DNA of 64,000 bases, from assembly GCF_013170845.1 (NCBI RefSeq), contig NZ_CP033367.1:6077001-6141000 (forward strand). Direction: 5' to 3'. The position numbers and the translations under genes are program-made. Below the pieces are notes generated by a model that saw only the letters and a program-made list of their open reading frames with translations, was not told where the DNA came from and ran no database searches. Shown piece by piece: positions 26,432 through 34,758 of the stretch (position 1 is the first letter of the stretch; each line of letters begins with the position of its first letter). Source of the stretch: Mesorhizobium loti R88b (GTDB lineage Bacteria; Pseudomonadota; Alphaproteobacteria; Rhizobiales; Rhizobiaceae).

Positions 26432-27340
26432 TCAGGACGATCGAACTATCCTGGGAACCCGCCGCGGCACAAGCCGGGCAAGTCCTTCACGATGCCTCAG
26501 CAGCGCGCCGATAGTGGCGAGCAACATGCCGGTTGCCAGAAACGCGAGCGGCGGCGCCCATTTCAGGCGTTCGAACTTTGCCTCGTACGCACGCACGCCA
26601 TTGAAGTCTTCGGCGCTTCCAAGCGTTTGCCAGGGTTGACCATAGGCCTTTCTCAGCAGAGGCAGCATTGGCCCGAATTGCGCGTAATAGCTATCGATGA
26701 TCGACGGATCCTGTTGCATTTCCTCAAGCGAGTGAGGAACGAACACGCCATAGTCGGGATCGAGAACGTTGCCATTCGACACAACCACGGTGTGCTCGGG
26801 CACACTATAGATTGTCGCGTCGATGGCTTGATCCGAAAGCACGGAATAGACGATCTTCGAAACCTGCGAACAGAACCCATAACCACGATCAAGTGCCTTG
26901 CGGGGAGTTACAAACTCATAGTTCTGCAGGGTGTCCCGGTATTCCGGCCGAAAACTGAGCATCCAGAGCAAGTAGTTGTCGAAAACTCCGATCCGTGTGT
27001 ACGACGCATCGGTCACTGTCCATCGGTCGCCTTCCGTCCAATAATGCACCATTCCGCCCGCGACGGCTTTTGTCAGGCGATCGAGATACGCCCGCATAGG
27101 CTCATCCCGGCCACGGTAGAGGTCATCGATTTTCCCCACTTTCTGCTCGAAGCCCAGCGGCCCCTCGGTTGCCACGGCAGGCGGTTCGGGGTAAGCGCTG
27201 ACCAGTCCGAGCGGGTAGGCCGCGACAAAGAGCAGGAAGGCCGCTCCGATCCCTGCCGAGAACAGGCCGAGTGAGCTCAGCAATGTCGCGATTAAGCTCA
27301 GCCGCCGCCTTTGACCCCGAATCTCGATGGCATCATTCAT
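26432..27340 (-). CDS. Membrane-anchored transglutaminase-like protein
   Basis: About 302 aa. An N-terminal helix (about 17-45) is followed by an extracytoplasmic domain and a C-terminal helix near 270-290. The middle carries a possible Cys-His-Asp triad of the transglutaminase/papain-like fold: GYGFCSQVSKIVYSVL (Cys), VPEHTVVV (His) and LDPDYGVF (Asp). The family is loosely related to proteins found in polysaccharide loci; the substrate is unknown. The start is the ATG at 27340, without a strong ribosome site. The divergent ABC transporter begins only 56 bp away. Confidence 0.75.
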   Translation of the reverse strand: MNDAIEIRGQRRRLSLIATLLSSLGLFSAGIGAAFLLFVAAYPLGLVSAYPEPPAVATEGPLGFEQKVGKIDDLYRGRDEPMRAYLDRLTKAVAGGMVHYWTEGDRWTVTDASYTRIGVFDNYLLWMLSFRPEYRDTLQNYEFVTPRKALDRGYGFCSQVSKIVYSVLSDQAIDATIYSVPEHTVVVSNGNVLDPDYGVFVPHSLEEMQQDPSIIDSYYAQFGPMLPLLRKAYGQPWQTLGSAEDFNGVRAYEAKFERLKWAPPLAFLATGMLLATIGALLRHREGLARLVPRRVPRIVRSS

Positions 27341-27396
27341 GACTGAAGCATAACACTTCGCTGCGCTCGCGGCCTCTCGTCCATGACGCACAAATT

Positions 27397-29289
27397 GTGG
27401 ACGGACCACCTTCTGACTTCTGTGATAAAGTTGTCAACGGACTTGGCTTGTGGCTTGTCGTGAGGCGCCGAACGTGTGCATTGGGCGCTCTGAATGCGGG
27501 CATCGATTTGGCATTGAGCGGAAACCGAAACTCTGGCAGCACCCTCGACACACTGCGACGCCTGTGGCGGCAGGTCTCGCAGGGGCGGCAGAGGCAGTTT
27601 TACGGCCTCCTTGTCCTGATGGTGTTCGGTGCTCTGGCGGAAGCCGCCACGCTTGGTGCCTTGCTGCCGTTTCTTGCGCGAATAGCCAATCCAGAGGCGG
27701 TTGGCGGACAGTCGTTTCTCGCGCGTCAGCTTGCGAGCTTCCGGCTGCCCGGCTCCTCTGACAGCCTTCTCGGTCTGACGGTTCTGTTTTCGGTGGTGGC
27801 CATCGCGGCCGGCGCAGTTCGCATACTCCTCACCTGGGCCACGAATTCCTACGTGTTTTCGCTGGGACATGAAGTGGGCGTGAAGGTCTATGACCGAGTG
27901 CTCCGCCAGCCCTATAGTTACCACGTTTCGCGCAACTCCAGTTCGGTGTTGGCCGCGCTGCGTCAGGTACAAGCCATCACTGCTGGCGTAATGCTGCCAC
28001 TGCTGCAATCAATCAGCGGCATAATCATCGGTGTCTTCGTCGTCGCTGCCCTTTTTGTCCTGAGTTCGTTCATCACCTTCGTTATTTTCGCGGGCTTTGG
28101 TGCGGTCTATCTCGCCATGTCGCTCGTGATCCGCAAGCACCTCAAGAGGAATGCGCGAATCATCGCCAGCGCGCAGGCCGAAGGCATTCGTTCTGTACAA
28201 GAGGGGCTGGGTGGCATCCGCGATGTCATCATCAACGACACCCAGCCTTATTTTCTCTCGCGATACAGCGAACTCGACTCACGCCTGCAACGCGCCAATG
28301 CCACGAACGCGCTTGCAGCCGGCGCTCCGCGTTTCGCGATCGAAGCCGCGGGTATGGTGATCATCGCGGCGCTTGCCTATTTCCTCATCCTCCGGTCCAA
28401 CAATGCCGGCGAGGTGCTCCCAGTCCTTGGAACATTCGTTCTTGGAGCGCAGCGTCTGCTGCCATCAATGCAGCTTGTTTACGGCAATTGGGCGCTGATA
28501 CTGAGCAATCTTGCCGGCGCCGAAGTCGTGCTACAGGCGCTGGAGGCACCACTTGGCCCAGAATGGAGCCAGCCTCCGGCCAAGCGCCTGCCATTCGATC
28601 GAGCGATCGTGCTCAGGGACGTGTCGTTCCGTTACGCTCCCGACCAGCAACCTATACTCGAGCGGTTCAATCTCACGATCTCAAAGGGGACCAAAGTCGG
28701 GTTCGTCGGCAAGACAGGCAGTGGCAAGAGCACGACGGTCGATCTGGTCATGGGTTTGCTCGAGCCGACCAGCGGGGCAATCGAGATCGACGGGCAGAGG
28801 CTGGACGGCGCTTCGCGGCGGGCCTGGCAAAGACAGATCGCGCATGTGCCGCAAAGCATCTTCCTGGCAGATGCCTCAATCGCCGATAACATCGCCTTCG
28901 GCATCGACCCTGCCACGATCGACCTTGAGCGCGTCCTCAACGCGGCGCAGCAGGCCGCCCTGGCGGACTTCATAGAAAGCTTGCCGCAGGGCTATGAGAC
29001 GCGGGTCGGCGAGCGCGGTGTCCGTCTATCGGGGGGCCAACGCCAGCGAATAGGCATCGCGCGCGCTTTGTACAAACAAGCATCGGTGCTCGTCTTCGAC
29101 GAGGCTACGAGCGCACTCGACATGGAGACCGAGGCTGCGGTCATGGAGGCGATCCGAGAACTGCCCACCGATCTGACCATCTTGATCATCGCGCACCGTC
29201 TCACGACAGTCGAAAATTGCGACGAAATCATAACGCTCGAAAATGGTCGGCCGCATATCTGGACGAGAACCGGCGGACAGATGGCTTGA
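27397..29289 (+). CDS. ABC exporter of PglK/MsbA type (probable glycan flippase)
   Basis: About 630 aa: a six-helix ABC exporter domain (residues 60-340) and a nucleotide-binding domain with Walker A GKTGSGKSTTVDL, Q-loop HVPQSIFLAD, signature RLSGGQRQRIGIARAL and Walker B VLVFDEATSALD. It resembles PglK/WlaB, which flips undecaprenyl-linked oligosaccharide, and the locus lacks a recognisable Wzx, so it is probably the flippase. No ATG is present near the start; GTG 27397 is the first codon of the frame and internal TTG/GTG codons are alternatives, so the first ~50 residues are doubtful. Confidence 0.85.
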   Translation: MDGPPSDFCDKVVNGLGLWLVVRRRTCALGALNAGIDLALSGNRNSGSTLDTLRRLWRQVSQGRQRQFYGLLVLMVFGALAEAATLGALLPFLARIANPEAVGGQSFLARQLASFRLPGSSDSLLGLTVLFSVVAIAAGAVRILLTWATNSYVFSLGHEVGVKVYDRVLRQPYSYHVSRNSSSVLAALRQVQAITAGVMLPLLQSISGIIIGVFVVAALFVLSSFITFVIFAGFGAVYLAMSLVIRKHLKRNARIIASAQAEGIRSVQEGLGGIRDVIINDTQPYFLSRYSELDSRLQRANATNALAAGAPRFAIEAAGMVIIAALAYFLILRSNNAGEVLPVLGTFVLGAQRLLPSMQLVYGNWALILSNLAGAEVVLQALEAPLGPEWSQPPAKRLPFDRAIVLRDVSFRYAPDQQPILERFNLTISKGTKVGFVGKTGSGKSTTVDLVMGLLEPTSGAIEIDGQRLDGASRRAWQRQIAHVPQSIFLADASIADNIAFGIDPATIDLERVLNAAQQAALADFIESLPQGYETRVGERGVRLSGGQRQRIGIARALYKQASVLVFDEATSALDMETEAAVMEAIRELPTDLTILIIAHRLTTVENCDEIITLENGRPHIWTRTGGQMA

Positions 29290-29295
29290 ACTGTA

Positions 29296-30135
29296 TCAGT
29301 TGGGCTTGGATTGTGCCTTGTTTGGGTTCTTGAAGAGAAATTCCGTGCAAGCTTCACCGGTGGATATCCTGACGAGCTCGAAATCGAACCGTTCCTTCAG
29401 GAAATCGACCACGGCCTGGTCGTCGGCAAACTCCATCGGCCAGCCGCCCAGCCAGTCGCGGACGTCGGTCATGTAGCTCATGCCCCGCCCTTTCTTCTTC
29501 TCGTAGATTTGCTTTAAAAGCAGCGGCAGTCGAAGTGGATTGCGGCCAAGGCCGAAGCGCCAGATGTACCAGTATTCCATCCACCACCTTTGCCGAGGGT
29601 TGGCGGCATTGTATCGCCGCTTCACGTCGAGCCAGAATTGCGCGGAAGGCTTCACGACATTCGACGAATAGAGAGCGATGAAGAAGAGGCCGCCGGGCGC
29701 TACCCTGCGCGCCGCATTCTCGATCGCTTGCCACATGGCGCCGGTGTGGTGGAGCACCCCCCACGAATAGACGAGGCTCCAGGTGCCGAGGGTCTCCAGA
29801 TAGTCGGCGTCGAGTACGTCGCCTCTTTCGACGACCCAGTTTGGCGGATGCCCGGCCAACTTGCGCAGCTTGCCGGTTGTATCTACCGAAAGCGAATCAA
29901 AATCGAAGGAATGTATCCGATCCGCTTTCGCGTCGAAGGCGGCAAGCGAGTGCAGCCCGCTACCGCTTCCGATATCGAGAAAATCCATCCCTTCGAGGCT
30001 CTGTTTGCCCAAGAAGGACAAAAGCTTGTCGACAGCTAGCTGCCGGCGTTCAGCCGAGTAGTGCTTGTCGATGAACGAAGCCCAATTGGCTCCGAACTCG
30101 TACCTGTTTGACGATGGATTCCCTGCAAATGTCAT
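29296..30135 (-). CDS. SAM-dependent methyltransferase, paralogue A
   Basis: A 279-aa class I methyltransferase. Seen: motif I FLDIGSGSGLHSLAA, an acidic residue after strand 2 (FDFDSLS), and VYSWGVLHHTGAMWQAI. A region near 210-240 (MSYMTDVRDWLGGWP) is shared with the methyltransferase at 33884, showing a common ancestor. It follows the GT at 30132 with a four-base overlap and is convergent to the ABC transporter with only 6 bp between stops. Methylation of a sugar or amino substituent is likely (inference). Confidence 0.87.
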   Translation of the reverse strand: MTFAGNPSSNRYEFGANWASFIDKHYSAERRQLAVDKLLSFLGKQSLEGMDFLDIGSGSGLHSLAAFDAKADRIHSFDFDSLSVDTTGKLRKLAGHPPNWVVERGDVLDADYLETLGTWSLVYSWGVLHHTGAMWQAIENAARRVAPGGLFFIALYSSNVVKPSAQFWLDVKRRYNAANPRQRWWMEYWYIWRFGLGRNPLRLPLLLKQIYEKKKGRGMSYMTDVRDWLGGWPMEFADDQAVVDFLKERFDFELVRISTGEACTEFLFKNPNKAQSKPN

Positions 30136-31262
30136 TCTGCGGCTCGGTGCCCGGTTTCGATGATTTCCATCATGTGAGCAGTAACTTTCTGAACATCATA
30201 GCGCTGTTCGGCAATCGACCGGCTGTTCTTGGCCATGGATTCGGCTTCATCTGGGTTGTCAATCAGGCGGATCATGGCTTCAGCCAAGGGGGTAGTGCCG
30301 CCAACCGGCACCAGCAGGCCGTTAACCCCGGGTACGATCGGCGCGCGGCAACCCGGCGCATCCGTTGTGATCACCGGGCGCCCCATCGCCATGGCCTCCA
30401 GGACCGAGCGCGACGTCCCCTCGCGATAGGATGGAAGCACGAAGATGCGCGAATCGGCGATCACTCGACGGACGTCTTCGACCGGCCCGTGATAGCGGAT
30501 GGTTCCGTCGGCGACCGCTGCCTCAACCTCCGACACTGGAAACCCCGAAGGATTTGGATCTTTATCTCCGACCAGGTCGAAGCGAGCGTCAGGTCTGACT
30601 GCCTTAACCAGCCTTGCCGCACCCAGATACTCCGCGAGGCCTTTGTCACGAAGCAGGCGTGCAATCATAAGAAATCGTGGCTGCTCGGGTAATGGCGCGA
30701 CTTTGAATCGGTCTAGATCGACTCCCGAACCGTTGACGACATTGGCTGGCGTGCGCCCGAGCAGTCCCTGACGACGAAAGTCATCCCGGTCGTCGTCGTT
30801 CTGGAAGGTGACCGAGGTCGCAACCCGCAGGCTCGTGCCATAAAGAAGCCGAGCCACGGCATTGACCATCCTCCAGCGGAGCGATTTGTGCCGGTCGGTG
30901 AACGCATAGCCGAGGCCGGTGACAAGCGCGTGCCGGCGCGGTATCCCCGCAATCAGGGCCGCGGGTATGCCATAGACGATCGGCTTGATCGCACAGCTCA
31001 GCACGACCTGAGGTTTGATTTGTCGCAGTTTGTTGTAAAGGCGAAAGGCCAGCAGCGTGTCGCCGAATGGAGCAATAGCGGCACGCTCCATCGGCAGTGG
31101 ATGAAAACGGATGCCATTTTCGGTCAACCACCGAACGGTCATCGCGTCGACTGGCGCCAAGGCATGAACCTCGTATCCGGCATCGCGCAGCGCAACAAGA
31201 AAATGCCCCCGAGTGGTTGCCAAGGACTTGGGTTCGCTCACGACGACGACGATACGATTCAT
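30132..31262 (-). CDS. GT-B glycosyltransferase (PglA/WbpY-like)
   Basis: About 376 aa from the ATG at 31262 (MNRIVVVVSE); the frame stays open to 31472 but that part looks non-coding. A GT4-type C-terminal domain shows VNGSGVDLDRF, MIARLLRDKGLAEYLGAA and E-x7-E in REGTSRSVLEAMAMGRPVI. It resembles glycosyltransferases that add N-acetylated amino sugars to undecaprenyl-linked units. Cotranscribed with methyltransferase A (ATGA overlap). The donor and linkage are not deduced. Confidence 0.87.
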   Translation of the reverse strand: MNRIVVVVSEPKSLATTRGHFLVALRDAGYEVHALAPVDAMTVRWLTENGIRFHPLPMERAAIAPFGDTLLAFRLYNKLRQIKPQVVLSCAIKPIVYGIPAALIAGIPRRHALVTGLGYAFTDRHKSLRWRMVNAVARLLYGTSLRVATSVTFQNDDDRDDFRRQGLLGRTPANVVNGSGVDLDRFKVAPLPEQPRFLMIARLLRDKGLAEYLGAARLVKAVRPDARFDLVGDKDPNPSGFPVSEVEAAVADGTIRYHGPVEDVRRVIADSRIFVLPSYREGTSRSVLEAMAMGRPVITTDAPGCRAPIVPGVNGLLVPVGGTTPLAEAMIRLIDNPDEAESMAKNSRSIAEQRYDVQKVTAHMMEIIETGHRAAE

Positions 31263-31504
31263 GCGGTCGATTTCTCGGGCCGATTGCTTCAAGCCAGTCG
31301 CCTCTTGTAAGTTTTTGAAGCTCGAAACCCAATCCTGCCGGATGTTATCCACAACATCGATCGTCGTCGGCAGATGCAACACGGAAATTGGTCTTGAGCC
31401 ATTTTTGAGTGGACACTTCTCCCTCTGCGAAGGCCCATCGTTGAATTGGCCCATGGCCTGCCATACAAGCACGTCGACTCGTAATTGATCTGAGGAATCC
31501 GCGG

Positions 31505-32785
31505 ATGTCCGAACGCATTGCTGTTATCGGCTTGGGATATGTCGGGCTGCCGGTAGCCGTCGCGTTTGGCGAGGTTTTCCCCGGCACGATAGCTTTCGAC
31601 ATCAGCGAACGCCGGATCCAGGAACTGCGTGGCGGCGTCGACCGTACTGGCGAGGTCGACCCGGTTGCGCTGAAGGAATCCTCGATCGTGCTTACGACCG
31701 ACCCGGAGACGTTGAAAGGCGCGACATTCTTCATCATTGCCGTGCCAACACCTATCGATGTCAATCGCGCTCCCGATCTTGCTGCTCTGAAACTGGCATC
31801 GGAGCTTGTCGGTGAAGCGGTGAGCAAAGGCGCGGTCGTCGTGTTCGAATCGACGGTCTATCCAGGCGTGACCGAGGATTTCTGCGGGCCGATCATCGAG
31901 CGTATTTCCGGCCTGCGGCATCCTCACGACTTCGCGCTCGGCTATTCGCCTGAACGGGCCAATCCCGGCGATCGGGAGCACTCGCTGCGACGGATCGTCA
32001 AAGTCGTATCCGGCGAGAACACCGAAACGCTGGAGCGCGTGGCAAGCGTCTATGGCAGTATCATCGATGCCGGTGTCTACCGCGCCCCGTCGATAAAGGT
32101 GGCCGAGGCGGCAAAGGTGATCGAGAACACCCAGCGTGATCTGAACATCGCGCTGATGAATGAACTGGCCATGATCTTCGAGCGCCTCGAGATCCGCACG
32201 CAGGACGTTCTTGATGCAGCAGCGACCAAATGGAACTTTCTCCCCTTCAAGCCAGGCTTCGTCGGCGGCCACTGCATCAGCGTCGATCCGTATTATCTGA
32301 CCGCCAAGGCCGAGGCCGAGGGCTACCACCCGCAGATCATCCTCGCTGGCCGTCGCATCAATGACGGCATGGGGGCCTTTGTTGCCCAGCAGGTCGTCAA
32401 GCAGCTGATCCGCTCGGACATACCGGTCAAAGGAGCGTCTGTCGGCGTTCTCGGACTGACGTTTAAGGAGGACGTGCCGGATCTGCGCAACAGCCGCGTT
32501 TTCGACATGGTCAAGGAACTGAGGCAGTTCGGAATTGTCCCCAAAGTCCACGATCCTCTTGCCGATGCCGAAGCCGCCCGACGCGATCATGGCGAAACGA
32601 TCCTGCCACTCGCTGAGATAAGAGATTTGCAGGCGCTTGTTTTGGCGGTACCTCACAAGCATTATCTCGCTAGCGAAAGAGCGCATCTTTTTCAGATGAT
32701 CAGGCCTGGTGGAACGTTGTTCGACATCAAGTCTGCCATCAAACCGAATGAAATTCCTGACAACATAAAATATTGGAGCCTGTAA
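31505..32785 (+). CDS. tviB: Nucleotide-sugar 6-dehydrogenase (TviB/WbpA family)
   Basis: A 426-aa UDP-sugar dehydrogenase. Seen: NAD site [17 protein letters not shown], the conserved [37 protein letters not shown], and the catalytic cysteine in [15 protein letters not shown]. By family it oxidises C6 of a UDP-N-acetylhexosamine (UDP-GlcNAc or UDP-GalNAc) to the uronate, although UDP-glucose is not excluded. It is the first of a plus-strand run with the LpsL-like epimerase, methyltransferase B and the AsnB-like gene, consistent with making a modified uronate sugar donor. Confidence 0.9.
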   Translation: MSERIAVIGLGYVGLPVAVAFGEVFPGTIAFDISERRIQELRGGVDRTGEVDPVALKESSIVLTTDPETLKGATFFIIAVPTPIDVNRAPDLAALKLASELVGEAVSKGAVVVFESTVYPGVTEDFCGPIIERISGLRHPHDFALGYSPERANPGDREHSLRRIVKVVSGENTETLERVASVYGSIIDAGVYRAPSIKVAEAAKVIENTQRDLNIALMNELAMIFERLEIRTQDVLDAAATKWNFLPFKPGFVGGHCISVDPYYLTAKAEAEGYHPQIILAGRRINDGMGAFVAQQVVKQLIRSDIPVKGASVGVLGLTFKEDVPDLRNSRVFDMVKELRQFGIVPKVHDPLADAEAARRDHGETILPLAEIRDLQALVLAVPHKHYLASERAHLFQMIRPGGTLFDIKSAIKPNEIPDNIKYWSL

Positions 32786-32817
32786 GGCTCCGCCTGAAAT
32801 TAACGCTAGGATATTCC

Positions 32818-33837
32818 GTGACATCAAGCAGGCCTGTTCTGATCACCGGCGCGGCCGGTTTCATCGGATTTCACCTTAGCCAGAGGCTGCTTGCCGAAGG
32901 CCGGCGGGTTATTGGCCTCGACTCCATGAATGAGTACTATGACGTCACCTTGAAGCAGGCGAGACTTGAGCGTCTGAAAGGGTTCCCGGATTTTCGTTTC
33001 GAGCATGTCGATCTCACCGAGGGCGACCGCATTTCGGCACTATTTGCGTCAACCGCTCCGGAGATTGTCGTTAATCTCGCGGCGCAAGCGGGTGTGCGCT
33101 ATTCGCTCACCAATCCGCACGCCTATGTGGAGAGCAACCTCAGTGGCTTTCTCAACATCCTGGAGGGATGCCGGCACGCCTCGGTTGAGCATCTCGTCTA
33201 TGCGTCGTCGAGCTCGATCTATGGCGGCAGCACCCGCATGCCGTTTTCCGTGCACGATTCAGCTGACCATCCGCTCAGCCTCTATGCGGCCAGCAAGAAG
33301 GCAAACGAGCTGATGGCCCATACCTACAGCCATCTGTTTGCACTGCCGACGACAGGATTGCGCTTCTTCACCGTCTATGGTCCGTGGGGACGGCCCGACA
33401 TGGCCTTATTCATCTTCGCCAAGGCCATCCTCGCCGGCGAGCCGATCGACGTCTTCAACCATGGCAACATGCAGCGGGACTTCACTTATATCGACGACAT
33501 TGTCGAAGGCATTGTCCGCGTCATGCGCCAGCCCGCGACAGCCAATCCGGGGTGGAAAAGCGCCGCGCCGGATCCGGCGACCAGCAACGCGCCGTTCAGG
33601 ATCCACAACATCGGCGGCAATTCGCCGGTTCAACTGACCCGGTTGATCGAGGTGCTGGAGGACGCGCTTGGACGCAAGGCGAACCGCAACCTCATGCCGC
33701 TGCAGCCGGGCGACGTGCCTGCGACTTTCGCCGATGTCAGCTCGCTCGAGGAGGCAACCGGCTTCAGGCCGGAGATTCCCATTGAGATCGGGGTTCCGCG
33801 CTTTGTCGAATGGTATCGGGAGTTCTATCGGGTATGA
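32818..33837 (+). CDS. NAD-dependent UDP-uronate 4-epimerase (LpsL-like)
   Basis: A 339-aa extended SDR beginning [19 protein letters not shown] and followed by [18 protein letters not shown], a pattern of UDP-glucuronate 4-epimerases (LpsL) and TviC-like enzymes. The active site has SSSSIYG and YAASKKANE, and GRPDMALF is typical of the glucuronate branch. The start is GTG at 32818, with AGGA eight bases upstream; an in-frame TTG at 32773 overlaps the previous gene. With the TviB-like dehydrogenase it could convert a UDP-uronate to its galacto form. Confidence 0.88.
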   Translation: MTSSRPVLITGAAGFIGFHLSQRLLAEGRRVIGLDSMNEYYDVTLKQARLERLKGFPDFRFEHVDLTEGDRISALFASTAPEIVVNLAAQAGVRYSLTNPHAYVESNLSGFLNILEGCRHASVEHLVYASSSSIYGGSTRMPFSVHDSADHPLSLYAASKKANELMAHTYSHLFALPTTGLRFFTVYGPWGRPDMALFIFAKAILAGEPIDVFNHGNMQRDFTYIDDIVEGIVRVMRQPATANPGWKSAAPDPATSNAPFRIHNIGGNSPVQLTRLIEVLEDALGRKANRNLMPLQPGDVPATFADVSSLEEATGFRPEIPIEIGVPRFVEWYREFYRV

Positions 33838-33883
33838 TCCGCAGAGTCGGTGCCTCGCAAAAAGGACGACAGATGGGAGGCCC

Positions 33884-34678
33884 ATGAACGCGCGCTATGA
33901 TTTCGGCCGCAACTGGTCTGAGCTTGCCGCGCGTTTCGAGGACGAACACCTCAACCGGGCTTGCGAGGATCTTCGCCGCCTGGTGGGTGATCTTGAGGGC
34001 AAGACATTTCTCGACATCGGCTGCGGATCGGGGCTGCATGCAGCGGCAGCGCTCCGGCTGGGCGCGGCGAAAGTCACTGCCCTCGACTATGACGCGGACT
34101 GCGTCGAAACGACCAGGGCCGTCCTGTCTCGGTTCGCGCCGGAAGCCGATTGGAGCGTCAAGCGGGCCGATGTCCTCGACAGGGCCTCGCTTCCAACCGG
34201 GACGTTCGACGTCGTCTATTCATGGGGCGTCCTGCATCATACCGGAGACATGTGGACAGCGATCGGCAACGCCGCCGGCTTCGTCGGCCGCGGCGGGCGA
34301 TTAGGCATTGCGATCTACCTGAAGACACCGCTGTGCGGATTGTGGACGGTCGAAAAGAGACTCTATGCCTCGCATCGATGGCTGCGGCCTCCGGTCAAGG
34401 CGATGTTTGTCTCGGCCTATATGGCGGCGAGGACGCTGCGCCACCGCGACCCGATCTCGTTTGTAAAGAACTACCGCGCGCGCCGAGGCATGGAATTCCT
34501 GGCGGATGTCGACGACTGGCTTGGCGGCTATCCCTATCAATCCACCTCGTCCAGCGAGTTGGAGATGACCGTGGAGAACCTTGGGTTTCGCACGAAGCAA
34601 CGTTTCAATGTAACGCCTGGAATTGGCCTGTTCGGCACCGGCTGTGGTGAATGGTGTTTCGAGCGGACGGATTTATAG
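33884..34678 (+). CDS. SAM-dependent methyltransferase, paralogue B
   Basis: A 264-aa methyltransferase paralogous to the gene at 29296. Shared segments are (Y)DFGRNW near the start, FLDIGCGSGLHAAAA (motif I), VYSWGVLHHTGDMWTAIGNA, and DVDDWLGGYP near residue 210. The start is the ATG at 33884, with GGGAGG immediately upstream; the frame extends back into the epimerase gene but that part is not coding. Target probably a glycan sugar. The two copies lie on opposite strands of the same cluster and have diverged in their last 60 residues. Confidence 0.87.
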   Translation: MNARYDFGRNWSELAARFEDEHLNRACEDLRRLVGDLEGKTFLDIGCGSGLHAAAALRLGAAKVTALDYDADCVETTRAVLSRFAPEADWSVKRADVLDRASLPTGTFDVVYSWGVLHHTGDMWTAIGNAAGFVGRGGRLGIAIYLKTPLCGLWTVEKRLYASHRWLRPPVKAMFVSAYMAARTLRHRDPISFVKNYRARRGMEFLADVDDWLGGYPYQSTSSSELEMTVENLGFRTKQRFNVTPGIGLFGTGCGEWCFERTDL

Positions 34679-34758
34679 CGACCGGGTTCTTCTCACTCTG
34701 ATTTCGCGCCATGGAGGGGAAGAACTTGGGCAAGCCAAATATGGAGCAGTAGCCCCGG

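Noticed and set aside
31289..32827. 512-aa minus-strand open frame opposite the TviB-like gene
   Set aside because: The plus-strand dehydrogenase has all its family motifs; the minus frame does not.
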